The position numbers and the translations under genes were made by a program. Below, one piece after another: positions 32,064 to 43,205 of a DNA stretch of 64,000 nucleotides; the first letter of the stretch is position 1; every line of letters begins with the position of its first letter. Below the pieces are notes generated by a model that worked only from the letters and a program-made list of their open reading frames with translations, was not told the DNA's origin and did no database searches. The DNA comes from Desulfurococcus mucosus DSM 2162 (GTDB lineage: Archaea > Thermoproteota > Thermoprotei_A > Sulfolobales > Desulfurococcaceae). The stretch is taken from contig NC_014961.1 of the NCBI RefSeq assembly GCF_000186365.1, forward strand, positions 124,001 through 188,000, written 5' to 3'.

Positions 32064-32107
32064 CTTTTTTACCCCTGGTTTTTCACCCCGGGGCACATGC
32101 CCCGTGG
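32064..32107 (+). terminator. T-runs and strong hairpin after the microprotein gene
   Basis: Two T tracts (CTTTTTTACC and GGTTTTTCACC) at 32064-32085 are followed by CCC-c-GGGGCA-CA-TGCCCC-gt-GGG, a perfect 6-bp core stem at 32090-32103. T-rich tracts are the usual archaeal termination signal. The remaining bases to speD hold only its promoter (GATTTATAAATGG at 32241-32250). Confidence 0.4.
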
Positions 32108-32288
32108 GATGTTCCTTCATGATATAGTCGCCGGGGGCTCGTCAATACATCTCTCTATAAGGTTCTCGCTGGGATTGAATTCTCTGTGACTGAGAATACA
32201 TGATAGTGCCATGTGAACGAGGGGTAGGTGGGGGCAAGATTTATAAATGGGGAGTGGGGGGAATTATTATTGAAGGGGAGGGGTTGAG

Positions 32289-32657
32289 ATGGAAGCGCTT
32301 ACCACCAAGAAGGTTATCGGTAAGCATGTTTACGGGGAGCTTTACGAGTGCGATCCAGAGATATTGATGGATATGGAAAAACTCATCAATATAGTTGAGA
32401 AAGCAGCTGAGATCGGCGGGTTCACACTACTGGATGTCAAAGCATGGAAGATCAACCCCGGGGTAAGCGTTGTAGGCATAGTTCTCGAGAGCCATATAAG
32501 TATCCATACGTGGCCCGAGTATTCTTTTGCAACAGTCGATGTTTACACATGTGGCGTGAAAGGGGATCCAGTGAAGGCCTTCAAGTACATAGTGCATGCT
32601 TTGAAAGCCAGGAGGCACACCCTGAAGGTTGCCAGCAGGGATTACGAGGATAACTAA
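32289..32657 (+). CDS. speD: S-adenosylmethionine decarboxylase family proenzyme (SpeD/ArgDC)
   Basis: Pyruvoyl-dependent decarboxylase, 122 aa, polyamine biosynthesis. The autocleavage motif VLESHISIHTWPEYSFATVD is intact (cleavage between Glu and Ser creates the pyruvoyl group), and VDVYTCG carries the conserved catalytic Cys. In crenarchaea two paralogues of this family exist, one AdoMet decarboxylase and one arginine decarboxylase, nearly identical in motif, so the substrate is not certain. ATG 32289 follows GAGGGG. The flavoprotein gene overlaps its stop. Confidence 0.88.
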   Translation: MEALTTKKVIGKHVYGELYECDPEILMDMEKLINIVEKAAEIGGFTLLDVKAWKINPGVSVVGIVLESHISIHTWPEYSFATVDVYTCGVKGDPVKAFKYIVHALKARRHTLKVASRDYEDN

Positions 32658-33832
32658 TGGTTAAAGCAGATGTATGCATAGTGGGGGCTGGACCAGCAGG
32701 GCTCTCCGTTGCAAGCCATCTCAAGCTCAGAGACGCAGTGGTTATCGAGGAGCATGGAAAGCCAGGGATACCGAAGCACTGTAGTGGGCTTGTCGGTGTT
32801 GAGACAGCGCGGCTGATAGAGAAATATGTTGGTAGAGTCGTTGATTCATCATACAACACAGTCTACTTCAACGCGTTCGGCAGGCTCTACAAGGTCTCAT
32901 ATAGGGATGACTTCGTGTTCCATGTTAACAGGCCCCTGCTGGAGGAAAAACTGTCCTCACTCGTCGAGAGGAAGGGACATAGAGTTAGCTATGGTGTTGT
33001 TGCAAGGCCCAGAGGAGTGGACTCTATACTAGCAGGGGGAGTAGAGTTCAAGTGTAATACACTGCTCATCGCTGAGGGTGCAGTGGGAAGATTTAGACGA
33101 TTTTTTGTAAACCCCTATTCTGGGTTTATTATTGGAATCCAGTCCTTGTTTAGAGTTAGAAATATAGAGATGGATTCGATATATATTTACTACTCAGAAT
33201 TCACACCTGGCTTCTTCTCCTGGATTATACCGTTGGACCAGGATACAGCACTCATCGGTGGAGGCTTCACTAGAGTTGACGCAGGCCTCGTGGAGAAAGC
33301 TACTAGGCGAGTGGTTGAGGCTTACGGAGTGAGGCTCGGCGGCGTCGTCGAGAGGTTCGGCGGCATTATACCGATGCAACGCCCTATTCCAGACCCGGTT
33401 ATCGCCGGGAAAGCGGTTTTCCACGGAGACAGCGTGCCATTGATCAAGCCGTACACCGGCGGTGGACTACACTACATCTTCAAGCTCTCAGAGAGGCTTG
33501 CCAGGCACATTGATGAGGGAGACATAGCAGGGTACAGAGGGGTGTACTCCAAGAGTATACGTGGCCTCCTGCTGGAACACCAGGTTGTCAGCATACTCAG
33601 GTCGACCCTGATCGAGCTACCCGTGCCCTTCGTAGCCGGCTTAAACAAGTTGAACCTTTTCAAACCCCCCGACTACGACAAACACCACCTGTTACTAGTG
33701 AAATCCGTGCCCCTCATGCTCACCGGTTTACTCCCGTTCCTAGCCGGGGCCACCCGGCTGGAACAGGGTGCCCAGGAATCAATGGAAGGCCACGTGAAAC
33801 TCCATGTAGAGGAGGTTAGAGAAGCAGGGTGA
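32657..33832 (+). CDS. Geranylgeranyl reductase family FAD protein
   Basis: FAD-dependent reductase of the GGR family, 391 aa, that saturates geranylgeranyl chains of archaeal ether lipids (digeranylgeranylglycerophospholipid reductase type). ADVCIVGAGPAGLSVASHL binds FAD; KPGIPKHCSGLVG carries the PxxKxCSG-like active-site signature; later GGIIPMQRPIPDP and VFHGDSVPLIKPYTGGGLHYIFKLSERLA match the GD...P.tGGGI motif. It starts within the speD TAA, an unusual pairing that gives a polyamine-lipid gene couple; this may be convenience rather than function. Confidence 0.82.
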   Translation: MVKADVCIVGAGPAGLSVASHLKLRDAVVIEEHGKPGIPKHCSGLVGVETARLIEKYVGRVVDSSYNTVYFNAFGRLYKVSYRDDFVFHVNRPLLEEKLSSLVERKGHRVSYGVVARPRGVDSILAGGVEFKCNTLLIAEGAVGRFRRFFVNPYSGFIIGIQSLFRVRNIEMDSIYIYYSEFTPGFFSWIIPLDQDTALIGGGFTRVDAGLVEKATRRVVEAYGVRLGGVVERFGGIIPMQRPIPDPVIAGKAVFHGDSVPLIKPYTGGGLHYIFKLSERLARHIDEGDIAGYRGVYSKSIRGLLLEHQVVSILRSTLIELPVPFVAGLNKLNLFKPPDYDKHHLLLVKSVPLMLTGLLPFLAGATRLEQGAQESMEGHVKLHVEEVREAG

Positions 33833-33836
33833 ACCA

Positions 33837-35126
33837 TTAAACCAAGTGCTCTAAGTCCACGTAGTCTGCCACGCTCGGTATGCTACGGTTCCTCCTGGCC
33901 TCCCTGAGCTTTAGCTCGGCATAGTACTCCAGCATGTCGCGTGGGAATAAGGGCTTCAAGTACTCGTGGTCGCTGAGGAGGCTTTCCACGGCTTCCTCGA
34001 GACTCCTAGGGAGCCTGCTCGAGGTGGATGGCTTATCATACATGTTGTAGTCTACGGGGCTTCCTGGATCAGTCTTTTTCCTCAATCCATCTAGCCCTGC
34101 TAGCAGTATCGCTGAAATCCCCAGGTACGGGTTCATCGAGGCGTCAGGGGTTCTAACCTCTATCCTCCCACCGTTGAGGGGCACTCTTACCATGGTGGAG
34201 CGGTTTCCAATACCCCACGATATGTATACGGGTGCCTCGAAGCCCTCTATGAGCCTCCTGAAGCTGTTAACGGATGGATTCGTGAAAGCCGTCAGGCTCC
34301 TAGCATGGTCTAGTATTCCCCCGATGAAGTATCTCCCGGCATCGGTTAGCTCGCCTCCATCAAAGAAGATGTTTCTATCCCCAATCCACATGCTTACATG
34401 TATGTGGAGCCCACTACCGTAATCGTCTGCGAAGGGTTTAGGCATGAAGACCCCGTTGAAGCCATGAGTGTTCAGCACTCTTTTTACCGAGGCTACCGAC
34501 AACAGTATGCTGTCCCCGAGGCCAAGGGGGTCGCGGTGGCTAAGCGATAACTCGTATTGGTTCAGGAACCCGTTCTCCCTGTGGATCTTCGACACGCTTA
34601 TACCATTGTTACCGAGAACCCTGATGACATCTGATAGAGCCTCCTCAACCTCCAGCGGTATCTCTGAGACATAATGGCTCTTCACAACCTGGCCTGCGAC
34701 ACCCCCCTTTGATGCGCTCACAAGCAAGCCCTGTCTTCTTCTACCAAGGTAGAATCCAACTTTCCCGGTGATATAGAACTCCAGCTCGCATCCCGCCCTG
34801 AAGACATAGCCGTTCTCCCATGCTTTCTCCACTGTTTTACCCGCAATGGAACGGGGATCCCATGGGTGGGGTTCACCAGTGTGGGTCACGATTCTCCCCG
34901 TGGTCATGTAGCCTCCATTGAAGCTCGACAAATCCACTATGGTTGAGGACGCTGGCTCCACGAAGAGGTCGCTTCTCTCTATGCGACCGTATCCAGGTAT
35001 GCTGGAGCCATCGATGCCTGCTCTAATTCCTTCAAGGGTCTCTGGGACCCCGTCAACTGCTATGGAGACCTGTCTATGTACGCCGGCTATATCTGTGAAC
35101 AATATGTGTAACACGTTCCCGGTCAT
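33837..35126 (-). CDS. glnA: Glutamine synthetase (class I family)
   Basis: ATP-dependent ligase forming glutamine from glutamate and ammonium, 429 aa. Visible sites: GCELEFYITG (metal Glu), KIHRENGFLNQYELS (equivalent to the HHEVxxGQxE loop), DYGSGLHIHVSMW (metal/ATP His; the usual DNGSG is DYGSG), FRRLIEGFEAPVYISWGIGNRSTMVRVP, and EVRTPDASMNPYLGISAILLAGLDG. These substitutions show a diverged member, so a gamma-glutamyl-polyamine type activity is also possible. It is transcribed divergently from the Lrp gene with 92 bp between. Confidence 0.85.
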   Translation of the reverse strand: MTGNVLHILFTDIAGVHRQVSIAVDGVPETLEGIRAGIDGSSIPGYGRIERSDLFVEPASSTIVDLSSFNGGYMTTGRIVTHTGEPHPWDPRSIAGKTVEKAWENGYVFRAGCELEFYITGKVGFYLGRRRQGLLVSASKGGVAGQVVKSHYVSEIPLEVEEALSDVIRVLGNNGISVSKIHRENGFLNQYELSLSHRDPLGLGDSILLSVASVKRVLNTHGFNGVFMPKPFADDYGSGLHIHVSMWIGDRNIFFDGGELTDAGRYFIGGILDHARSLTAFTNPSVNSFRRLIEGFEAPVYISWGIGNRSTMVRVPLNGGRIEVRTPDASMNPYLGISAILLAGLDGLRKKTDPGSPVDYNMYDKPSTSSRLPRSLEEAVESLLSDHEYLKPLFPRDMLEYYAELKLREARRNRSIPSVADYVDLEHLV

Positions 35127-35218
35127 GTTCCCACGGGAAGCGTGGATTCTCTGGATACATTTTTAAATTGATTCGAGGATAAATGTAAAACATCCATACC
35201 TGTTGCAGGGGTACATGT

Positions 35219-35677
35219 ATGAGTTACGTGAAGATGGATGAGCTAGACAGAGAGGTATTGAAAGCCTTACAGGAGGATAGCCGGCAATCCCTCAGGTCTA
35301 TTGCCGAGAGGCTCGGTAGGCCTGTTTCAACAGTGCATGAGAGAGTTAGGAGACTCATCGATAAAGGCGTTTTGAAGGGTTTCACAGTGCTCGTGGACTA
35401 CGGGAGGCTCGGCTACACTGTGAAAGCACTTATATTGATGAATGTTGACGGCAAGCATATAATAGATGTCGAGAGACATGTATCCCAGCACCCGAATGTA
35501 TTAGTGGTCTACGACATAACAGGGGAATTCGATGTCGCAGTCATAGCAGTCTTCAAGGAGATACGTGAACTAGACGAGTTCATAAAATGGATACTGCAGA
35601 ACCCATATGTGAAGCAGACACGTACAAGCATAGTCTTCAGGACGATCAAAGAAAGCATTCACCTACCTTTAAAGTAG
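35219..35677 (+). CDS. Lrp/AsnC-family transcriptional regulator
   Basis: 152 aa with an N-terminal helix-turn-helix (LDREVLKALQEDSRQSLRSIAERLGRPVSTVHERVRRLIDKGVLKGFTVLVDY) and a C-terminal RAM ligand/oligomer domain (VKALILMNVDGKHIIDVERHVSQHPNVLVVYDITGEFDVAVIAVFKE). Divergent placement from glutamine synthetase strongly suggests it controls that gene and itself, probably sensing an amino acid such as glutamine; ligand unknown. AT-rich TTTTAAATTGATTCG and GATAAATGTAAAA sequences in the intergenic space could contain its sites. Confidence 0.87.
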   Translation: MSYVKMDELDREVLKALQEDSRQSLRSIAERLGRPVSTVHERVRRLIDKGVLKGFTVLVDYGRLGYTVKALILMNVDGKHIIDVERHVSQHPNVLVVYDITGEFDVAVIAVFKEIRELDEFIKWILQNPYVKQTRTSIVFRTIKESIHLPLK

Positions 35678-35690
35678 CCTTCTAAAAGCC

Positions 35691-37990
<2,300 letters not shown>

Positions 37991-38112
37991 ACCTAACGCC
38001 CACTCTGTATTCACAGGGAGCATGGTTAATAAGCTGTTCACTCTCCATGATGAATGGATCATGGAGCGAAGCATTAATTAGTGTGCAACAGGAATAAAAT
38101 ATTGGTGTCGAA

Positions 38113-39075
38113 ATGCATGTGCCAACACCGCGTAAACCCCGTCCTCACAGACGTGTCGACCCCTACAGGTGGCTCAGGAGCGATGGCACCCCTAATTTCA
38201 GCGACAGGGTCTTCAGGGCTGAGAAAGAACTACACTTAATAGCTAGGAGAAACCCCAGGGTTGTCTACCCGTCGACAACCCTGTTGAAGGCGCTGGAGGA
38301 GATGTCACTGTACGGGAGAAGCCTCATAGTCTCAGACAGCGGTAGGAGGCTGCGCGGCCTGCTCACCCTGGGGGACATCGTCAGCTACCTGGGGGGCGGG
38401 GAATACTATAGGATTGTCGCGGAGAGACACGCCTACAACATTTACTCGGCTCTCGAAAGGGAGACCGTGGATACGATAATGGTGAAGAACCCGATACACC
38501 TCTATGTTGATGACACGCTTACAAGAGTGCTTGAATCAATGATAATCCACGGAATAGGCGTAGTACCAGTTCTCGACAGGGATGGAGCAGTATACGGTAT
38601 CATCACCGAGCATGATTTAGTCAGATACCTCTACGGTATTGCCACCACGGGTTTAAAGGTTGCTGAAGCAATGTCAAGGCCTGTTGTCACAATAGGCATT
38701 GATGCATCGCTGAAGAAAGCATTGGAGAAAATGACAACCTACGGGTTCAGGAGGCTACCGGTGACAAGCGGCGACAACGTTGCCGGCATGCTCACCGCCA
38801 TGGATGTGGTTAAGTATTTCGGGGATCACCGGGCACTTAGAGATGCAGCCAGCGGGGACATAAGGGAGGTGCACTCCAAGCCTGTTGAAGAGTTGATGAG
38901 CAGGGAGCTCGTCACGGTGAAGCCGGGCGACGACCTTGCCACAGCGATACAGGAGATGATGGATAAGGATGTGAGCTCTGTTCTGGTGGTTGATGACGAA
39001 GGCGTACTCCAGGGAATACTCACAGAGAGAGATGTACTCTACGCATTGACGATAGCAGGCTACAGGTCGGTGTGA
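38113..39075 (+). CDS. CBS-domain protein (about four CBS motifs)
   Basis: 320 aa made of tandem CBS domains: RVVYPSTTLLKALEEMSLYGRSLIVSD, VDTIMVKNPIHLYVDDTLTRVLESMIIHGIGVVPVLDRDGAVYGIITEHDLV, VAEAMSRPVVTIGIDASLKKALEKMTTYGFRRLPVTSGDNVAGMLTAMDVV, and VEELMSRELVTVKPGDDLATAIQEMMDKDVSSVLVVDDEGVLQGILTERDVL. Stand-alone CBS tetrads bind adenine nucleotides or SAM and act as sensors. First gene of a five-member run (38113-41092) with overlaps of 0-35 bp; a basic N-terminal 25 residues (RKPRPHRRVDPYRW) precede the first domain. Confidence 0.86.
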   Translation: MHVPTPRKPRPHRRVDPYRWLRSDGTPNFSDRVFRAEKELHLIARRNPRVVYPSTTLLKALEEMSLYGRSLIVSDSGRRLRGLLTLGDIVSYLGGGEYYRIVAERHAYNIYSALERETVDTIMVKNPIHLYVDDTLTRVLESMIIHGIGVVPVLDRDGAVYGIITEHDLVRYLYGIATTGLKVAEAMSRPVVTIGIDASLKKALEKMTTYGFRRLPVTSGDNVAGMLTAMDVVKYFGDHRALRDAASGDIREVHSKPVEELMSRELVTVKPGDDLATAIQEMMDKDVSSVLVVDDEGVLQGILTERDVLYALTIAGYRSV

Positions 39076-39076
39076 G

Positions 39077-39904
39077 ATGAGCCTGGCCGAGTTCATTGAC
39101 CCGGATCCATTGGTGGTCGATAAAAACGACTCTCTCTCAACGTACTTGAGGCTGCTTAGTAAGAGGGAGAATGATAAAGCAGTAGTGATGGAGAACCGGA
39201 GGATCAATGGGAGACAGGTTAAAACAGTAGCCGGGGTTGTCACAGGCCGGGACATACTCGGCAAGATAGTCAGCGAGAGGCTCAGGCTGTCATCACCTGG
39301 GAGGCTCAGGGTATCAGGCTTCATGAGCACCCAGCCCTTCACAATCAAGCCTGACGCCTCCATCAGGGATGCCTTAACGGCAATGGCGTCTAAATCCATA
39401 GGGATACTTCCAGTTGTAGATGGATTCAACTTCAAGGGAGCAGTCTACAGGCGGAGCCTCTTAAAACTCGCCTTCCACATAGGGGATCCAGCCTCAAAGG
39501 CTGCGAGCAGAGTATTCCTGAGGACGCGGCTCGGCGACAGCCTACTCATGCTAAGGCAGAGCATGCTTGAAAGCGGTGAGGGATTTGCAGTGGTCGTCGA
39601 TGATGAGGGGAAGCCATGTGGATATATAACCGTTATGGATCTAGCCTACGCCTTCGCAACATTCCTTGAGAATGTACCGGAGAAGCATAGAAAGGAGAGG
39701 ATAAGTGAACTAGTAGTACGCGACTACTATAGGCGGGATCTACCCGTGGTCAAGGAGGATGCAGAGCTCGGCAGGGTAGCTGAAACGCTGTACGAGAAGA
39801 GGAGTCGCGGCGTGCTTGTAACGGGGGAAAGGGGAGTTGTAGGCGTTGTAAGGGAGCATGATTTAATAAGCTACTTAGCCTTAACGAGTCTGGGTATAGG
39901 GTAA
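39077..39904 (+). CDS. CBS-domain protein, second paralogue
   Basis: 275 aa, again CBS repeats: EFIDPDPLVVDKNDSLSTYLRLLSKRENDKAVVM, SGFMSTQPFTIKPDASIRDALTAMASKSIGILPVVDGFNFKGAVYRRSL, TRLGDSLLMLRQSMLESGEGFAVVVDDEGKPCGYITVMDL, VVKEDAELGRVAETLYEKRSRGVLVTGERGVVGVVREHDLISYL. Starts one base after the previous stop. The two proteins probably form one regulatory complex; what they sense or control is not evident from the sequence. Confidence 0.84.
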   Translation: MSLAEFIDPDPLVVDKNDSLSTYLRLLSKRENDKAVVMENRRINGRQVKTVAGVVTGRDILGKIVSERLRLSSPGRLRVSGFMSTQPFTIKPDASIRDALTAMASKSIGILPVVDGFNFKGAVYRRSLLKLAFHIGDPASKAASRVFLRTRLGDSLLMLRQSMLESGEGFAVVVDDEGKPCGYITVMDLAYAFATFLENVPEKHRKERISELVVRDYYRRDLPVVKEDAELGRVAETLYEKRSRGVLVTGERGVVGVVREHDLISYLALTSLGIG

Positions 39905-40455
39905 TGACAACAGGGGAAGCAAAATTCATTGTTGACGCAATGCTGGGCTCGCTTGCGAGATGGCTCAGGATACTGGGCTACGACACTGTTTACGGTAGTA
40001 GAATGGAGGACTGGTTGATCCTCAGGAGAGCGGAGTTAGAGGGGAGAATCATACTGACCCGTGACAGAGGCCTCCATCACAAGGCTTTAAAGAGGGGGTT
40101 GAAGAGCATCCTGCTCCAGGACGATGACCTGGCATCGATGCTTGCAAAGGTGTCTGGTTTAACAGGTGTAAGACTCTACGTGGACTATGAGAGAACCCGG
40201 TGTCCTGAGGATAACACGCCGCTCAGGAAAGTAGACAAGGAGGAGGTCAAGGACAAGGTTCCTCCAAGAGTATACAGTATGCACGAGGATTTCTGGGTTT
40301 GCCCCCGTTGCGGCAAGGTATATTGGGTTGGAAACCACTGGAAGATGATAGAGTCCATACTAGGGGATGCGAGAGGGAAACTAGGCTTCTTCAAAGGGCA
40401 GTTGAAGAGGGGGATGGTCAATGAACCCGGTGCACCCTTCAGAGCTGACGCTTGA
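39904..40455 (+). CDS. Mut7-C/DUF82 PIN-like RNase with zinc ribbon
   Basis: 183 aa: [24 protein letters not shown] (conserved DxMLGxLARWLRxLGYD signature), [27 protein letters not shown] (second acidic motif), then a C-terminal zinc ribbon formed by [13 protein letters not shown] and [18 protein letters not shown]. The family is a PIN-superfamily ribonuclease related to the C-terminus of metazoan Mut-7. It overlaps the preceding CBS gene by one base (TAATG) and the AMMECR1 gene by 35 bp. Confidence 0.88.
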   Translation: MTTGEAKFIVDAMLGSLARWLRILGYDTVYGSRMEDWLILRRAELEGRIILTRDRGLHHKALKRGLKSILLQDDDLASMLAKVSGLTGVRLYVDYERTRCPEDNTPLRKVDKEEVKDKVPPRVYSMHEDFWVCPRCGKVYWVGNHWKMIESILGDARGKLGFFKGQLKRGMVNEPGAPFRADA

Positions 40456-41092
40456 AGAAGGCTCCCTGCTCGTCAAGATAGCGAGGGATGCTATCGAGGC
40501 CTATGTCACGAGAGGGGAGCGTATCGATGTATCTATGTATAGGCTGGGCGAGAAGCTGTTGAGGCCCGGTATGACCTTTACAACGATAGAGAGGCTCGAT
40601 GAATCTGGGAGGCCGCATCTACGTGGATGCATAGGGTTCCTTGCCCCGCTTCAAAGCCTAGTGGAGTCAACGGTGGAGTCAGCTATAGAGGCAGCGGTAA
40701 ACGATCCACGCTTCAACCCGGTTGAGCCATGGGAGCTAGATAAGCTCATAATAGAGGTAACAGTGCTCTCTCAGCCATCAATAGTCGATGTAGGCGATAG
40801 ATGGGTGTTGCCCTCGCTGATAATCATCGGGAGGCACGGCTTGGTTGCTGAGAAAGGATGGTTCAAGGGAACCCTTCTACCCGTAGTGCCCGTGGAGTAC
40901 TGCTGGGATGAGGAGACATTCCTGGCTGAGACATGCGTCAAGGCTGGTCTGAGACCCGATTGCTGGCTAGACAAGTCGACCAAGATACACCTGTATGAGG
41001 GAAGGGTCTTCAGGGAAAGAGAACCCCGTGGCGAAGTATACGAGAGGGATATGAATAAGGAGTACAGGAGCCTTTGCTCGAGGAAAACGTAG
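40421..41092 (+). CDS. AMMECR1-domain protein
   Basis: 223 aa AMMECR1 family member. Signature [32 protein letters not shown] (the RGCIG motif), [69 protein letters not shown]. Biochemical role unknown; it is highly conserved in archaea and eukaryotes, and structural work suggests a nucleic-acid or protein-binding cleft. The in-frame overlap with Mut7-C RNase may reflect a link in RNA metabolism. Confidence 0.9.
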   Translation: MNPVHPSELTLEEGSLLVKIARDAIEAYVTRGERIDVSMYRLGEKLLRPGMTFTTIERLDESGRPHLRGCIGFLAPLQSLVESTVESAIEAAVNDPRFNPVEPWELDKLIIEVTVLSQPSIVDVGDRWVLPSLIIIGRHGLVAEKGWFKGTLLPVVPVEYCWDEETFLAETCVKAGLRPDCWLDKSTKIHLYEGRVFREREPRGEVYERDMNKEYRSLCSRKT

Positions 41093-41152
41093 CTTCCCGA
41101 TATTCATGGAGCCAGCGTAGCATGTTTTTTATAGATGGCAACATAGTGTATC

Positions 41153-41995
41153 GTGGTGAACGCGTTGAAAAGAATCACCGTCGAGAGCCTACTCTCTATA
41201 CCCCTGGAGGATGCTGCGGAAACCATAGTGGGCTTCCTCAAGAGCTACTTCGCGGGCGCCGGAGCCGAGAAAGCCGTCGTGGGCTTAAGCGGTGGGCTCG
41301 ACTCCTCGGTAACCCTGAGGCTACTCGTGGACGCCCTCGGAGCCAACAAGGTTACAGCCGCCATAATGCCGGATACACGGGTCACACCTCCTGAGGATAC
41401 CCGTGACGCGGCTGAGCTCGCAGGCAGCCTCGGCGTCGAATACTTCATTATACCTATAGACACAGTGGTCGACTCCTACAGCGTGATACCTGGGTTCGAC
41501 GCAGGCAACAGGCTTGCCACGGGGAACCTCAGGGCAAGGATCAGAATGAACATACTGTACTACATTGCAAACAGGTTAAACGGGATTGTTGTCGGGACAG
41601 GGGATAGAAGCGAGTTACTTCTAGGATACTTCACCAAATACGGCGACGGAGGCGTCGACGTGCTGCCTTTGGCATGCCTCTACAAGACCCAGGTGAGGGA
41701 ACTCGGAAGAAGGCTTGGACTCCCTGCAAGGATACTGGGGAAGCCGAGCTCTCCGAGGCTGTGGAAGGGCCACCTCGCCGAGGAAGAGATAGGATTAAGC
41801 TATGAGGCCGTCGACCTAGTGTTCTACTCGCTGATAGACCTAGGGTTGAGCATCAGTGAGGCCGTTGATGCAACCGGGCTACCGGTCGAGGTGTTCGAGA
41901 GAGTTCTATCACTGCATAGGAGGAGCCGGCATAAGAGGCGGCTCCCCCCGTTCCCCAGCCTTCCCTGGCTCCAGGAGCCGGTTAAAGAGATCTAG
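41153..41995 (+). CDS. nadE: NH3-dependent NAD+ synthetase
   Basis: Final step of NAD synthesis from nicotinate adenine dinucleotide, ammonia and ATP; 280 aa with no glutaminase domain. P-loop of the N-type ATP pyrophosphatase VVGLSGGLDSSVTLRLLVDAL, VTAAIMPDTRVTPPEDTRDA, IVVGTGDRSELLLGYFTKYGDGGVDVLPLACLYKTQVRELGRRLGLP, and PSPRLW-like KPSSPRLWKG. The start is GTG 41153 or 41156, close to the predicted transcription start (TTTTTTATAG at 41124-41133); TTG 41165 after GGTGA is a third option. Convergent overlap of 14 bp with the next gene. Confidence 0.92.
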   Translation: MVNALKRITVESLLSIPLEDAAETIVGFLKSYFAGAGAEKAVVGLSGGLDSSVTLRLLVDALGANKVTAAIMPDTRVTPPEDTRDAAELAGSLGVEYFIIPIDTVVDSYSVIPGFDAGNRLATGNLRARIRMNILYYIANRLNGIVVGTGDRSELLLGYFTKYGDGGVDVLPLACLYKTQVRELGRRLGLPARILGKPSSPRLWKGHLAEEEIGLSYEAVDLVFYSLIDLGLSISEAVDATGLPVEVFERVLSLHRRSRHKRRLPPFPSLPWLQEPVKEI

Positions 41996-42410
41996 CTTTC
42001 ACTGCAACGCCGAATAAGCGGTGCTCAACCTCTATATATGGGTTCTCAACCACCACCTTAATGTTCAACGGGTGGAAAACAAGGTTCACCACGGCTCTAG
42101 CCTTCTCAAGTATTAAAGTGGCTTCAGCCCCCTTGTATCTACCGTTATCAATGGATACGAGCACGCCGCGGGATGCTTCACGGATACCTATGGATGTAGT
42201 CGGCCCCTTGAGGTCGACTGCTTGAGTTATGAAGACAGCTTCATCTTCAACCGAGACGTCGACACCGTCCTCCACTGTGAGAGAGCCCTCAACCCGCTCC
42301 CTGGATAAAGCAAGCTCACCCGTGAAGACGCCTCTTAAAACCACTAGTGGGGCTGAGTAAGCCTTTCCGTCAACCTCTACGATACTATTCCTAAATGTAA
42401 TGTAGGCCAC
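41982..42410 (-). CDS. Hypothetical protein, beta-rich
   Basis: 142 aa, unrecognised, mostly strands: YITFRNSIVEVDGKAYSAPLVVLRG, VEGSLTVEDGVDVSVEDEAVFIT, ASRGVLVSIDNGRYKGAEATLILEKARAVVNLVFHPLNIKVVVENPYIEVEH. No signal peptide or catalytic motif. GTG 42410 follows GGTGGATCCAA. The repeating strand pattern suggests a polymeric-beta or sandwich fold. Confidence 0.6.
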   Translation of the reverse strand: MAYITFRNSIVEVDGKAYSAPLVVLRGVFTGELALSRERVEGSLTVEDGVDVSVEDEAVFITQAVDLKGPTTSIGIREASRGVLVSIDNGRYKGAEATLILEKARAVVNLVFHPLNIKVVVENPYIEVEHRLFGVAVKARSL

Positions 42411-42470
42411 TTGGATCCACCAGTGTACCCAGGAGACTACTTATACTGTAGCTGAGTTGAAAAATGTGAG

Positions 42471-42515
42471 CCGGCCTTCCCCTGCTCTAAAAAGACGGAG
42501 CCTTTAATCGTAGCC
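42471..42515 (+). repeat. Degenerate copy of the dispersed stem-loop repeat
   Basis: CCGGCCTTCCCCTGC, TCTAAAAAGA, CGGAGCCTTTAATCGTAGC. It retains the layout head, TAAA loop and tail with several changes. It lies between the divergent-tail region of the beta-rich gene and the YkoE-like gene stop at 42524. Confidence 0.45.
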
Positions 42516-42523
42516 AGGTTCAG

Positions 42524-43051
42524 TTAGCTCCCTCTACCTGAGACAACCCTGGCTACTGAGTGGGCTATTGCACCGTATAGTGCACCACTTACCGCTATAG
42601 CGGATACCACTATTACGGCCTCGTTAACCGGGTATATGTCGCCGAATAGAGCGGCGTCTAATGCGAAGGCGGGTAGAGCCGGTAGTGCACCAGCTAGGAT
42701 CGCCTGGAGTAACCCGTACTTCTTATACAGGAACCCAGCGTAGGATGCCTCGCTGAACACGCCCTGCGCAACTCCATAGATAAGGTTTGTCAAGCCTCCC
42801 GGGGTAGGTATTATTGACTCCAGGAGTGCTGGTAGCACTTCGCCCAGCACTGCACTACCGGGCTTCCGGATTAGTGAGGCAGCCAGTGGAGCCGGCATGA
42901 ACCACAAGCCGTAGGTTACCAGCCTGGCGGCGACCGGCCCTCCAACAGCCTTTACAGCGTAGTAGACATCCCACCATATGTAGAAGAGAACCCCGTATAT
43001 GGCTGCGATGACGCCTAACACCAGTATGTCGACCAACGTATACTTCTCCAT
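42524..43051 (-). CDS. ykoE: ECF transporter S component, YkoE (HMP/thiamine precursor) family
   Basis: Membrane substrate-binding subunit, 175 aa with about five helices. YkoE-like features: LVDILVLGVIAAIYGVLFYIWWDVYY, RLVTYGLWFMPAPLAASLIRKPGSAVLGEVLPALLESII, GGLTNLIYGVAQGVFSEASYAGF. It binds hydroxymethylpyrimidine or a related thiamine precursor in known homologues. No energising ATPases or T component are in the window, so it must use a shared ECF module elsewhere. No thiamine riboswitch is visible upstream. Confidence 0.78.
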   Translation of the reverse strand: MEKYTLVDILVLGVIAAIYGVLFYIWWDVYYAVKAVGGPVAARLVTYGLWFMPAPLAASLIRKPGSAVLGEVLPALLESIIPTPGGLTNLIYGVAQGVFSEASYAGFLYKKYGLLQAILAGALPALPAFALDAALFGDIYPVNEAVIVVSAIAVSGALYGAIAHSVARVVSGRGS

Positions 43052-43205
43052 GTGATCACCCCTGGTTTCGGCTTATATCATCAGGGGATTATTAATCTTT
43101 AAATCACCATGTTATCATAGAGTAGTACACCAAGACACCTATATATGCCGCCATCATCCATACAAGGGAGCTGGTCAACGAGCAGCCTCAACGGGGTTTA
43201 ACACA

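Noticed and set aside
42524-43205. Thiamine-pyrophosphate riboswitch upstream of the YkoE-like gene
   Set aside because: The conserved CUGAGA and ACCUGA segments of TPP riboswitches are absent from 43052-43205.
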